Of a stretch of 7,614 bases of DNA, positions 1 to 5,992 are shown one piece after another. Where the stretch lies: NCBI GenBank assembly GCA_026389955.1, contig JAPLGY010000401.1:1-7614 (forward strand). Direction: 5' to 3'. The notes below the pieces were generated by a model. The model did not search any database. It saw only the letters and a list, made by a program, of their open reading frames with translations, and was not told where the DNA came from. The DNA comes from Caldilinea sp. (GTDB taxonomy: Bacteria; Chloroflexota; Anaerolineae; Caldilineales; Caldilineaceae). Within the stretch, counting starts at the first letter, position 1, and every line of letters starts with the position of its first letter. The position numbers were made by a program, and so were the translations under genes.

Positions 1-48
1 GAGCGCACCTCGGCGCTGTACACCTGGTCCGCCCAGGCTGGGCAATAA
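1..48 (+). CDS. Possible C-terminal tail of an upstream gene (partial)
   Basis: The first reading frame is open from the window edge and ends at a TAA at 46-48, giving a tail that reads ERTSALYTWSAQAGQ. The next gene starts 28 bases later behind its own ribosome binding site, which is normal spacing inside an operon. The other two forward frames are also open here, so this assignment rests only on the conveniently placed stop. The fragment is too short to name a family. It could equally be non-coding leader DNA. Confidence 0.25.
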   Translation, partial: ERTSALYTWSAQAGQ

Positions 49-76
49 ACACCCTCCGCACCAGGAATTCCCTGCA

Positions 77-1069
77 ATGCACCCACCTGTCCATTTTGAC
101 CCCCACTGGCATTACCGAGGCCTGCGCGCCCTTGTGCTTGAAAACAGCCACCTGCGGCTGGTGCTGCTGCCCGAACTGGGCGGCAAACTCTGGTCGCTCT
201 TCTACAAAAGTGTCGACAGCGAAATTTTCTGGCAAAATCCGCGTGTCGAACCTCGCCCAGCCCACTACGGGGCTGCCTACGACGACTGGTTTTGCGGAGG
301 ATGGGACGAGCTCTTTCCCAACGATGCCCCCACTACGCTGGCAGGTGAACCCTACCCAGACCACGGCGAATGGTGGGCGATGCCGTTTGGCTGGGAGGTG
401 GCCGAACAGACCCCCGACCAGGTGACCGTGCGGCTCTGGCGTGCCGGGGTGGCCACCAACACAACCGTCGAACGCTGGATCACGCTGGGCAGAGATCGTC
501 CCTACTACACGACCCGCTACCGGCTGTACAACGGCGGGCCCCAGCCGCTCGATTTTTTGTGGAAGCTGCATCCTGCGCTCCGGGTTTCATCCTGCGCTCG
601 CATCGACCTGCCAGCAGGCACTGTCTACCCGGAACCCCCTTTCAACGCCCGTCTGGACAACACCCCCTTTCTCTGGCCGCAGGCGCGCGGTGCCCAGGGA
701 GAAAGGGTTGACATGCGGGCAGTGCCGCCTGCTTCGGCGGCAACCTGCGATTTTTACTATGCCACCGAACTCAGCGCCGGTTGGTGTGCGTTGACCCAGG
801 TCAACGCCGGATATGGCTTTGGCCTGGCCTTTGACCCAGCGGTCTTTCGCAGTGTCTGGGTTTTCGGCGCCTACGGCGGCTGGCGTGGCCACTACACCAC
901 CCTGCTCGAACCCTGCACCGGCTATCCCTACCGCCTCGAAGATGCAGTGGCCCGGGGTACGGCCAGCCATTTGGAGCCGGGTGCGGCCTTGGAGACGACG
1001 GTGACGACAGTCTTGTACACAGGTTGCGACCAGGTGTCGCAGATTACACGCGAGGGGCAGGTACACTGA
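77..1069 (+). CDS. Aldose 1-epimerase-like protein (galactose mutarotase fold)
   Basis: This 330-residue protein resembles the galactose mutarotase-like superfamily, in which enzymes interconvert sugar anomers or bind sugars. Visible signs are an N-terminal strand pair ending in LPELGGKLWSL (31-41), which matches the 'G..i.sl' entry of the fold, and GGWDELFPN (74-82), typical of divergent mutarotase-like proteins. WKLHPAL (162-168) holds a candidate catalytic histidine, H165, and LLEPCTGYP (276-284) holds a candidate catalytic glutamate, E278. There is no signal peptide, so it is probably cytoplasmic. The ATG at 77 is chosen because AGGAA at 63-67 lies 9 bases upstream, although the frame stays open to the window edge. 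Its stop overlaps the SDR gene start (TGATG), so the two are probably translated together. That pairing suggests it presents one anomer of a sugar to the dehydrogenase. Membership of the fold is likely. The substrate, and whether it is catalytic, are unknown. A DUF5107-type or other uncharacterised mutarotase-like family is possible. Confidence 0.75.
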   Translation: MHPPVHFDPHWHYRGLRALVLENSHLRLVLLPELGGKLWSLFYKSVDSEIFWQNPRVEPRPAHYGAAYDDWFCGGWDELFPNDAPTTLAGEPYPDHGEWWAMPFGWEVAEQTPDQVTVRLWRAGVATNTTVERWITLGRDRPYYTTRYRLYNGGPQPLDFLWKLHPALRVSSCARIDLPAGTVYPEPPFNARLDNTPFLWPQARGAQGERVDMRAVPPASAATCDFYYATELSAGWCALTQVNAGYGFGLAFDPAVFRSVWVFGAYGGWRGHYTTLLEPCTGYPYRLEDAVARGTASHLEPGAALETTVTTVLYTGCDQVSQITREGQVH

Positions 1070-1839
1070 TGGGAACCATGCAAGGGAAGGTTGCCCTGGT
1101 GACGGGCGGGGCGCGGGGCATTGGGCGGGCCGTGGCCGAGGCTCTGGCCGGAGACGGTGCAGCCGTGGTCGTGGCGGACCTGGCGGGCAGCGCCGGCAGC
1201 GAAACCGCCGCTGAGTTGCGCGCCCAGGGGGGCGAAGCCTGTTTTGTGGCGGCAGACGTGACGGTGGACGGCGCACGCATGGTCGCAGCAGCGGTCGAAC
1301 GCTACGGCCGCCTCGACATCCTGGTCAACAACGCCGGCATCTTCTACAACGCCGACGCCTTGACGACCCCCTTTGCAGAATGGCAGCGTGCGTTCGACGT
1401 CCTCTTTTATGGGGCCTTGCATTGTGCCCGTGCCGCCGGGCAGGCGATGGTGGCACAAGGGGAGGGAGGGCGGATCGTCAACATCTCCTCGATCAACGCC
1501 TTTCTGGGGATGGCGCAGGCCAGCCACTACAACACCGCCAAAGGGGCCGTCGACCAACTGACGCGCTGCCTGGCAGTCGAATGGGCGCCGCACGGCATCT
1601 TGGTCAACAGCGTGGCGCCCGGCTTTGTCGACACGCCGATGTCGATCGTAGGGGGCGTCAACGAACTGGAGAGTGCCAACTTCCAGGAGATCTATGTGCG
1701 CCGCCGCCGCATCCCGCTGGCGCGCGCTGCACAGCCCGCCGAGATCGCAGCGGCGGTCCACTTCTTGGCTTCCGACCGCTGCACCTACATCACGGGCCAT
1801 ACCCTGGTCGTCGATGGCGGGCTGTCGATCACCTTTTGA
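1069..1839 (+). CDS. SDR-family NAD(P)-dependent oxidoreductase
   Basis: This is a classical short-chain dehydrogenase/reductase of 256 residues, the usual length. The Rossmann cofactor motif TGGARGIG is at 12-19, and an acidic residue ends the second strand (D37), which in this family favours NAD(H) over NADP(H). NNAG is at 87-90. The catalytic set is S141, Y154 and K158 (YNTAK), with N116-type Asn positions less clear. The C-terminal part reads RIPLARAAQPAEIA and then a VVDGG end, typical of glucose-dehydrogenase-like and 3-oxoacyl-ACP-reductase-like SDRs. The frame is open 15 codons further upstream, but the ATG at 1069 is preferred because it overlaps the epimerase-like stop (TGATG) and follows a GAGGGG sequence at about 1052-1057. 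An ATG at 1078 is a weaker alternative. Next to a mutarotase-like gene, a sugar or polyol dehydrogenase role is the best guess. SDR substrate cannot be read from sequence. Confidence 0.9.
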   Translation: MGTMQGKVALVTGGARGIGRAVAEALAGDGAAVVVADLAGSAGSETAAELRAQGGEACFVAADVTVDGARMVAAAVERYGRLDILVNNAGIFYNADALTTPFAEWQRAFDVLFYGALHCARAAGQAMVAQGEGGRIVNISSINAFLGMAQASHYNTAKGAVDQLTRCLAVEWAPHGILVNSVAPGFVDTPMSIVGGVNELESANFQEIYVRRRRIPLARAAQPAEIAAAVHFLASDRCTYITGHTLVVDGGLSITF

Positions 1840-1885
1840 ACGCGCCCGCCAGCAGAGCGCCCCCCGATCTGGCAGACAGCTGGTG

Positions 1886-1891
1886 TATAAT
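1886..1891 (+). promoter_or_regulatory. Candidate -10 box (TATAAT) ahead of the aminotransferase gene
   Basis: A perfect TATAAT lies in the 107-bp gap between the SDR and aminotransferase genes, in otherwise GC-rich DNA, about 55 bases before the ATG. No good -35 hexamer is seen at 16-18 bases upstream (CCCGAT or CCGATC there), so it would be a weak or activator-dependent promoter. If used, transcription would start near 1898 and give a leader of about 50 bases. Chance occurrence cannot be excluded. Confidence 0.45.
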
Positions 1892-1932
1892 CCAATGCAT
1901 AGATTTATTGTCGGACCAAGCCGCCAGTTCAC

Positions 1933-1937
1933 AAGGA
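1933..1937 (+). promoter_or_regulatory. Ribosome binding site fixing the aminotransferase start
   Basis: AAGGA lies 9 bases before the ATG at 1947. It decides the start, because the same frame is open far upstream (to 1380, inside the SDR gene). The upstream translation is not aminotransferase-like and is a shadow of the SDR. Confidence 0.75.
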
Positions 1938-1946
1938 ATACAGATC

Positions 1947-3290
1947 ATGATCGAAGCACTCTTGGACCATGCCACCCTGGTCGAACACGACCGCAGGCAG
2001 ATTCACCCACTGCATCACCCTGCCCAGTTGGTCAACCCGTTGGTGGTCGAACGGGCCGAAGGGGTCTGGATCTACACCACAGACGGACGTCGTGTGCTGG
2101 ATGGCATGGCTGGGCTGTGGAATGTCAACATCGGGTATGGAAACCAGGAACTCCCCGAGGTTGCGGCTGCGCAGATGCGCAAACTGGCCTTCACCTCCAA
2201 CTTTGCCGGCATGACGACACAGCCGTCTGCCGAGCTGGCGTATCGAATGGCTGGGATGGCGCACCCGTCTCTCAACACGACCTTTTTCACGTCGGGCGGT
2301 TCGGAGGCCAACGATTCGGCCTTCAAGACTGTGCGCTATTACTGGCACCGGCTGGGCCAGCCGAAAAAATTCAAAATTATCTCGCGACAGGCCGGCTATC
2401 ATGGGATCACCGTGGCCGCGACCGCGGCCACCGGGATCCCGCGCTACCACCCGATGTTTGGCCCGCTGGCCGCCGATTTTTCGCACATCCCGGCCCCCAA
2501 TCCCTATCGCTACACCGGCGACCTGCAGCCCGGGGAGACGGTCGGTCAGGCCGCCGCACGTGCCCTCGAAGAAGAGATCCTGCGCCAGGGCCCGGAGACG
2601 GTCGCAGCCTTCATTGTCGAGCCGATCCAGGGTGTCGGTGGTGTAATTGTGCCGCCCGACGACTATTTCCCACGTGTGCGGGCCCTCTGCGACCGCTACG
2701 CAGTGCTGCTGATCGTCGACGAGGTGATCTGTGGGTTTGGCAGGACCGGGCTTTGGTTTGGCGAGCATCACTGGGATCTGCGGCCTGACATCCTGACCTT
2801 TGCCAAAGGAATTACCAGCGGGTACTTGCCGCTGGGGGGGATGCAGATCTCAGACGCCATTCGGGAGACGATCGACAGTGCACAGCCGCAGGAGACCTGG
2901 ATGCATGGGTTTACCTATTCGGGTCATGCCACTGCCTGTGCGGTCGGGCTCAAAAACCTCGAAATCCTCGAGCGCGAGAATCTGCTGGCCAACAGCCAGC
3001 AGATGGGGGAACGGCTCAAGACGGGCTTGCACAAGCTGTTGGAGTTCCCGATTGTAGGTGAGGTGCGCGGGCGTGGCTTGCTCTGTGGGGTCGAAATTGT
3101 CAAAGACAAAGAGAACCGAGAAGCCGATATTCCCAAGGCGCTGGCCATCTACAACGCCTGTCTGGCGCGCGGGCTGCGGCTGCGTAACGTCGGTGCGACC
3201 CTTGCCTGCTCGCCGCCGTTGGTGATCGACGCGGAAGAAGTGGACCAGCTCGTCGACATTCTGGGCAGTGTGATCGACAGCGTCTGTTGA
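1947..3290 (+). CDS. Class III PLP aminotransferase, amine/polyamine:pyruvate transaminase-like
   Basis: This 447-residue protein is a fold-type I, class III (omega) transaminase that would move an amino group from an amine or omega-amino acid to a keto acid, usually pyruvate. DGMAGLWNVNIGYG (52-65) is very close to the Chromobacterium omega-transaminase and SpuC putrescine:pyruvate transaminase signature, with substrate-pocket W58 and probably F86. GGSEAN (117-122) binds the PLP phosphate. Y151-H152 stacks on the ring. VDEV (257-260) supplies D258 to the pyridine nitrogen. FAKG (285-288) holds the Schiff-base lysine K287. HGFTYSGH (320-327) and R413 (the likely carboxylate-binding 'flipping' arginine) complete the site. 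All expected residues are present, so it should be active and cytoplasmic. Likely substrates are putrescine, other polyamine breakdown products, beta-alanine, GABA or taurine-like amines; sequence does not choose among them. Its own RBS and a possible promoter suggest partial independence from the SDR upstream. Confidence 0.92.
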   Translation: MIEALLDHATLVEHDRRQIHPLHHPAQLVNPLVVERAEGVWIYTTDGRRVLDGMAGLWNVNIGYGNQELPEVAAAQMRKLAFTSNFAGMTTQPSAELAYRMAGMAHPSLNTTFFTSGGSEANDSAFKTVRYYWHRLGQPKKFKIISRQAGYHGITVAATAATGIPRYHPMFGPLAADFSHIPAPNPYRYTGDLQPGETVGQAAARALEEEILRQGPETVAAFIVEPIQGVGGVIVPPDDYFPRVRALCDRYAVLLIVDEVICGFGRTGLWFGEHHWDLRPDILTFAKGITSGYLPLGGMQISDAIRETIDSAQPQETWMHGFTYSGHATACAVGLKNLEILERENLLANSQQMGERLKTGLHKLLEFPIVGEVRGRGLLCGVEIVKDKENREADIPKALAIYNACLARGLRLRNVGATLACSPPLVIDAEEVDQLVDILGSVIDSVC

Positions 3291-3332
3291 CCCTCGGCCG
3301 CTGCAATAATGCCGTCGAGGGCTCGTCGAGCC
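3291..3332 (+). repeat. Overlapping inverted repeats in the leader of the aldolase gene
   Basis: CCCTCG (3291-3296) pairs with CGAGGG (3316-3321). A second, tighter dyad, GGCTCG-T-CGAGCC (3320-3332), overlaps its right arm. The second could be a protein-binding site, since a one-base centre is too tight for an RNA hairpin without opening the stem. No T-tract follows, so neither looks like an intrinsic terminator. In GC-rich DNA such short dyads also arise by chance. Confidence 0.3.
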
Positions 3333-3345
3333 GCACATCAAACGC

Positions 3346-3351
3346 AAGGAG
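3346..3351 (+). promoter_or_regulatory. Ribosome binding site supporting a GTG start for the aldolase
   Basis: AAGGAG is a near-perfect Shine-Dalgarno 8 bases before the GTG at 3360. The only ATG in this frame (3309) has no such site and would add 17 Arg- and Ala-rich residues not expected in the family. The GTG is therefore the better start. Confidence 0.85.
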
Positions 3352-3359
3352 AAAACTGC

Positions 3360-4391
3360 GTGAACAAGGTAACAATCAGCAAAGGCAAATGGGCCGGCCT
3401 CCAGCGCTGTGCCGGCGCCGACGGCATCATTGCAGCGGCTGCGATGGACCAGCGAGGCTCGCTGCAGAAAGCGCTCAGCAAAGCGCGTGACGGCGCTCCT
3501 GTCTCCAAAGAGGAGATGGTCCAGTTCAAAACTGCGGTCAGCCAGGTGCTGACCCGACATGCCAGTGCGATCTTGCTCGACCCCGAATATGGGTTGCCGG
3601 CGGCGGCAGTGCGGGCAGCCGGCACCGGTGTTTTGCTGGCCTATGAAAAGACTGGCTACGACACGAACGACGACAGCCGCATGCCAGACCTCACAGCCGG
3701 CTGGAGTGTCCGCCGGCTGGTAGCAGCCGGTGCTACGGCGATCAAAGTGCTGGTCTACTACAACCCCAACCATCCTGCGCAGATCAACGCAGCCAAACAA
3801 GCGTTCGTCGAGCGCGTTGGCAGCGAATGCCGGGCCGAAGATGTGCCGTTCTTCCTGGAGCCCCTGGGCTACGACGACACACTGGGCGACCCCAAAGGGG
3901 TCGCGTTTGCGCAGGCCAGACCGGCGCTGGTCAAGGCCTACATGGCTGAATTTTCCAAGCCAGAGTATGGGGTCGACGTGCTCAAGGTCGAGGTGCCGGT
4001 GACCATGAGTTGTGTGGCGGGCACGGCTGCCTTCAAAGGCACTGCCGCCTACAGCCGGGCCGAGGCGCTGGCCATCTTTCAAGAAACCGCCAGTGCCGCC
4101 CAAAAACCGTTCCTCTATCTGAGCGCCGGCGTCAGCGACGAAGTCTTTCGGGAAACTCTGCAACTGGCCGCCGAAGCTGGCACGCCCTTTTCGGGTGTGC
4201 TCTGTGGCCGGGCCACCTGGCAGGATGGAATTCCGATCTTTGCACGCCAGGGGTTCGATGCTCTGGTCGACTGGCTGGAAGATCGCGGGGTCCAAAACAT
4301 CACCGCACTCAACCGGGTGATCGCCCACGGGGCACGCCCTTGGTGGACGGTCTACGGTGGCCGGGATGCGATCGAAGTGACGGGTGCTTGA
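3360..4391 (+). CDS. lacD: LacD-family class I aldolase (tagatose-1,6-bisphosphate aldolase-like)
   Basis: With the GTG start this is a 343-residue protein, slightly longer than typical LacD (about 325). LacD enzymes cleave D-tagatose 1,6-bisphosphate, and related ketose bisphosphates, to dihydroxyacetone phosphate and glyceraldehyde 3-phosphate through a lysine Schiff base in a TIM barrel. Landmarks are AMDQRGSL (28-35) near the N terminus, DPEYG (74-78), IKVLVYYNP with K129, FLEPLGYD with E167, DVLKVEVPV with K209 as the probable Schiff-base lysine, FLYLSAGVSDEVF (251-263), and GVLCGRATWQ with R284 for phosphate binding. The E167/K209 spacing agrees with what I recall for streptococcal LacD (Glu163/Lys205), so it should be catalytic. 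No lactose or galactose-6-phosphate genes are visible nearby, so the true substrate may differ. Relatives in this family also cleave 6-deoxy-6-sulfofructose 1-phosphate (YihT). The family call is firm and the symbol is used in that sense only. Confidence 0.88.
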   Translation: MNKVTISKGKWAGLQRCAGADGIIAAAAMDQRGSLQKALSKARDGAPVSKEEMVQFKTAVSQVLTRHASAILLDPEYGLPAAAVRAAGTGVLLAYEKTGYDTNDDSRMPDLTAGWSVRRLVAAGATAIKVLVYYNPNHPAQINAAKQAFVERVGSECRAEDVPFFLEPLGYDDTLGDPKGVAFAQARPALVKAYMAEFSKPEYGVDVLKVEVPVTMSCVAGTAAFKGTAAYSRAEALAIFQETASAAQKPFLYLSAGVSDEVFRETLQLAAEAGTPFSGVLCGRATWQDGIPIFARQGFDALVDWLEDRGVQNITALNRVIAHGARPWWTVYGGRDAIEVTGA

Positions 4392-4525
4392 TGAGCCAAA
4401 CCCAGTGGCGGCTGCAGAGACGTCGCAATCTATTCAACGCCGTAGGTGGCATGCAATCTGCTGCCTGCGGCAATTTTCTCTGCAGCCTGACCGCTGCAGA
4501 CCAGAGATACAGGAGAGATTCATGA
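4391..4525 (+). CDS. Possible 44-codon ORF bridging the aldolase and cyclophilin genes
   Basis: An ATG at 4391 overlaps the aldolase stop (TGATG), and the ORF ends with a TGA at 4523-4525 that overlaps the cyclophilin ATG (ATGA). The product starts MSQTQWRLQRRRNLF and contains two cysteines. It matches no family I recognise. There is no convincing Shine-Dalgarno ahead of the ATG. It may be a coincidental ORF in a leader region, or a coupling or leader peptide. The double stop/start overlap is the only reason to list it. Confidence 0.2.
   Translation: MSQTQWRLQRRRNLFNAVGGMQSAACGNFLCSLTAADQRYRRDS
4479..4500 (+). repeat. Inverted repeat TCTGCAG-N8-CTGCAGA in the cyclophilin leader
   Basis: Two 7-base arms at 4479-4485 and 4494-4500 are perfect inverted copies with an 8-base spacer. 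They end 10 bases before the AGGAG ribosome binding site of the cyclophilin gene. A further CTGCAGA copy is at 4412-4418. This could be an operator or a small 5' UTR hairpin. Nothing else in the 130-bp gap (4392-4521) looks like a good sigma-70 promoter or terminator. Confidence 0.3.
4511..4517 (+). promoter_or_regulatory. Ribosome binding site fixing the cyclophilin lipoprotein start
   Basis: AGGAGAG lies about 6 bases before the ATG at 4522. It selects this start over an in-frame ATG at 4384 that would put 46 non-signal-like residues in front of an obvious signal peptide. Confidence 0.8.
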
Positions 4526-5904
4526 ACAAGTTCATTCATGCTCGCAGGCAGCGGCTGGCTGGCCTGGTGCTGGCGCTGGGCCTGCTCACCTTCGCAACCG
4601 CTGCCTGCAGCGGGCTCGGTGCCCCTGCGACAGAGAACACAGCAGAAAGCGCAGCAGCCAGCGAGACGGCTCCTCCTCCAGAGGAGGGTGCGACCGAAGC
4701 CGCCCCCGAGGAGGCTGCGGCGACCGAAGCTGCCCCCGAGGAGGCTGCCAACACAGCAGCCACGGTGGACCCGGCTGTCGCTGGCCGTGAGGGGATGTAC
4801 AGCGCGGCCCCGGAACTGACGATCGACCCGTCGATCTACTACTATGCGACGATCAAAACCGAACGGGGCGATATCAAGGTGCAGCTCTTTGCTGACCGGG
4901 CACCGGCCACGGTCAACAATTTCGTCTTTCTGGCCCGCGAGGGGTTCTACGACAACACCACCTTCCACCGGGTGCTCGCCGATTTCATGGCGCAGGCGGG
5001 CGACCCGACCGGGACCGGGACGGGAGGTCCTGGCTACAGTTTTGCCGACGAAATCTGGCCAGGGGGCAGCTTTGACCGTCGCGGACTGCTGGCTATGGCC
5101 AATGCCGGGCCCAACACCAACGGCAGCCAGTTCTTCATCACCTTTGCGCCCACACCTTGGCTGGACGGCAACCATACCATCTTTGGCGAAGTGCTGGAAG
5201 GGGACGAAGTGCTCAGCCAGATCACCCTGCGCGACCCTGCCGCCGACGGGGCCACCCTGGGCGACCGCATCGAGACAATCGTGATTGAGGAGGGAGAGGC
5301 CAGCCTGCTGCCCACCCCCACGCCGCTGCCGCCCACACCGACCCCCTTCCCACCGACCCAACTCAGCGGGGAGCGCCCGCTGGCCGAGGTGCCGGGCACC
5401 GAAAAGGCCAACTACTTCAACGCCGAGCCTGCGCTGGTGATCGACACGGCCAAGAGTTACACGGCGGTGATCCGCACCTCCAAGGGCGAACTGGTGGCCG
5501 AGCTTTACGACGACGACGCGCCGGTAGCGGTCAACAACTTTGTGGTGCTGGCCAACCTGGGTTTCTTCGACAACACACCGGTCAACGATGTCAACCCAGA
5601 ACAGCTGGTCGTGATCGGCTCCCCCGACAACGACCCCAACAACGACGTTGGCTACGGGTTCAAACCAGAGGTCAGCCTGCCGTTGGTCCCCGCTGCCGGT
5701 TCGATCGCCTACCGTGCCCTGACGCAGGACGCCGACGGCAGCATCGTGGCCAGCGGCAGCCAGCTCTTCCTGGCGTTGGCTGCGCCGCCGGCCGACTCCA
5801 ACGACACCTACAGTTTCTTTGGGTTGATTGTAGAAGGAAATGAATTGTTGGCTGAGCTGACGCTGGAAGATACGATCGACTCGATCACGATTGTGGAAAA
5901 ATAA
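4522..5904 (+). CDS. Secreted lipoprotein with tandem cyclophilin domains, second one degenerate
   Basis: This 460-residue protein is a predicted extracytoplasmic peptidyl-prolyl cis-trans isomerase that would speed folding of exported proteins. A basic start with R8, R9 and R11, a hydrophobic stretch (12-28) and TAAC with Cys29 form a lipoprotein-like signal peptide; the -3 residue is Thr, which is atypical. An Ala/Glu/Pro/Thr-rich spacer (about 34-85) follows. Cyclophilin domain 1 (about 105-255) keeps the active-site set by comparison with human CypA: FHRV with R150, F155, M156, Q158, GSQFF (201-205), W213 and H218. A linker TPTPLPPTPTPFPP (265-278) leads to a second cyclophilin-like domain (about 312-460). 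In an ungapped alignment of that block, R150 becomes D356, F155 becomes Q361 and Q158 becomes V364, while the Trp and His positions hold non-matching residues. GSQ (412-414) remains. Domain 2 is therefore probably a non-catalytic binding or structural domain. A strong terminator ends the gene. Confidence 0.9.
   Translation: MNKFIHARRQRLAGLVLALGLLTFATAACSGLGAPATENTAESAAASETAPPPEEGATEAAPEEAAATEAAPEEAANTAATVDPAVAGREGMYSAAPELTIDPSIYYYATIKTERGDIKVQLFADRAPATVNNFVFLAREGFYDNTTFHRVLADFMAQAGDPTGTGTGGPGYSFADEIWPGGSFDRRGLLAMANAGPNTNGSQFFITFAPTPWLDGNHTIFGEVLEGDEVLSQITLRDPAADGATLGDRIETIVIEEGEASLLPTPTPLPPTPTPFPPTQLSGERPLAEVPGTEKANYFNAEPALVIDTAKSYTAVIRTSKGELVAELYDDDAPVAVNNFVVLANLGFFDNTPVNDVNPEQLVVIGSPDNDPNNDVGYGFKPEVSLPLVPAAGSIAYRALTQDADGSIVASGSQLFLALAAPPADSNDTYSFFGLIVEGNELLAELTLEDTIDSITIVEK
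4690..4749 (+). repeat. Two-copy 30-bp tandem repeat inside the lipoprotein spacer
   Basis: Units 4690-4719 and 4720-4749 differ at only two bases (C/T at 4701/4731 and G/C at 4719/4749). Each codes for ATEAAPEEAA. The near identity at DNA level, including synonymous sites, points to a recent duplication. A change in copy number would keep the frame and only lengthen the spacer between lipid anchor and cyclophilin domain 1. Confidence 0.85.
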
Positions 5905-5949
5905 CTCGTTCTGCCCGGGGGATCCTGCTTTATCGATGCGTCCGCTTGT

Positions 5950-5992
5950 GCAGGAACCGAGTTGTTGAGCAAACTCGGTTCCTGCCCTTTTT
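5950..5992 (+). terminator. Intrinsic terminator after the cyclophilin lipoprotein gene
   Basis: GCAGGAACCGAGTT (5950-5963) pairs perfectly over 14 bp with AACTCGGTTCCTGC (5972-5985) around the 8-base loop GTTGAGCA. CC and then five Ts (5988-5992) follow. This is a textbook rho-independent terminator on the + strand, 45 bases after the stop. On the - strand the same hairpin starts 5 bases after the opposing gene's stop, but no T-tract follows it there, so termination in that direction would be less efficient. Confidence 0.92.

Noticed and set aside
928..1932. 334-codon minus-strand ORF opposite the SDR gene
   Set aside because: It is antisense to a strong SDR with intact motifs, and the product resembles no family.
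1380..1946. N-terminal extension of the aminotransferase frame into the SDR gene
   Set aside because: The extension has no family similarity and overlaps the SDR out of frame. The ATG at 1947 has a proper RBS and gives the normal family length.
3287..3310. Possible promoter TTGACC with AATAAT before the aldolase gene
   Set aside because: The spacer is only 12 bases, too short for a sigma-70 promoter, and the TTGACC overlaps the aminotransferase stop codon.
2850..4328. 492-codon minus-strand ORF opposite the aminotransferase and aldolase genes
   Set aside because: It shows no recognisable motif and lies fully antisense to two well-supported enzymes. It is a composition shadow.
4461..4477. 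Possible terminator TGCC-TGC-GGCA followed by ATTTTCT in the aldolase-cyclophilin gap
   Set aside because: A 4-bp stem with a 3-base loop and a broken T-run is too weak to call.
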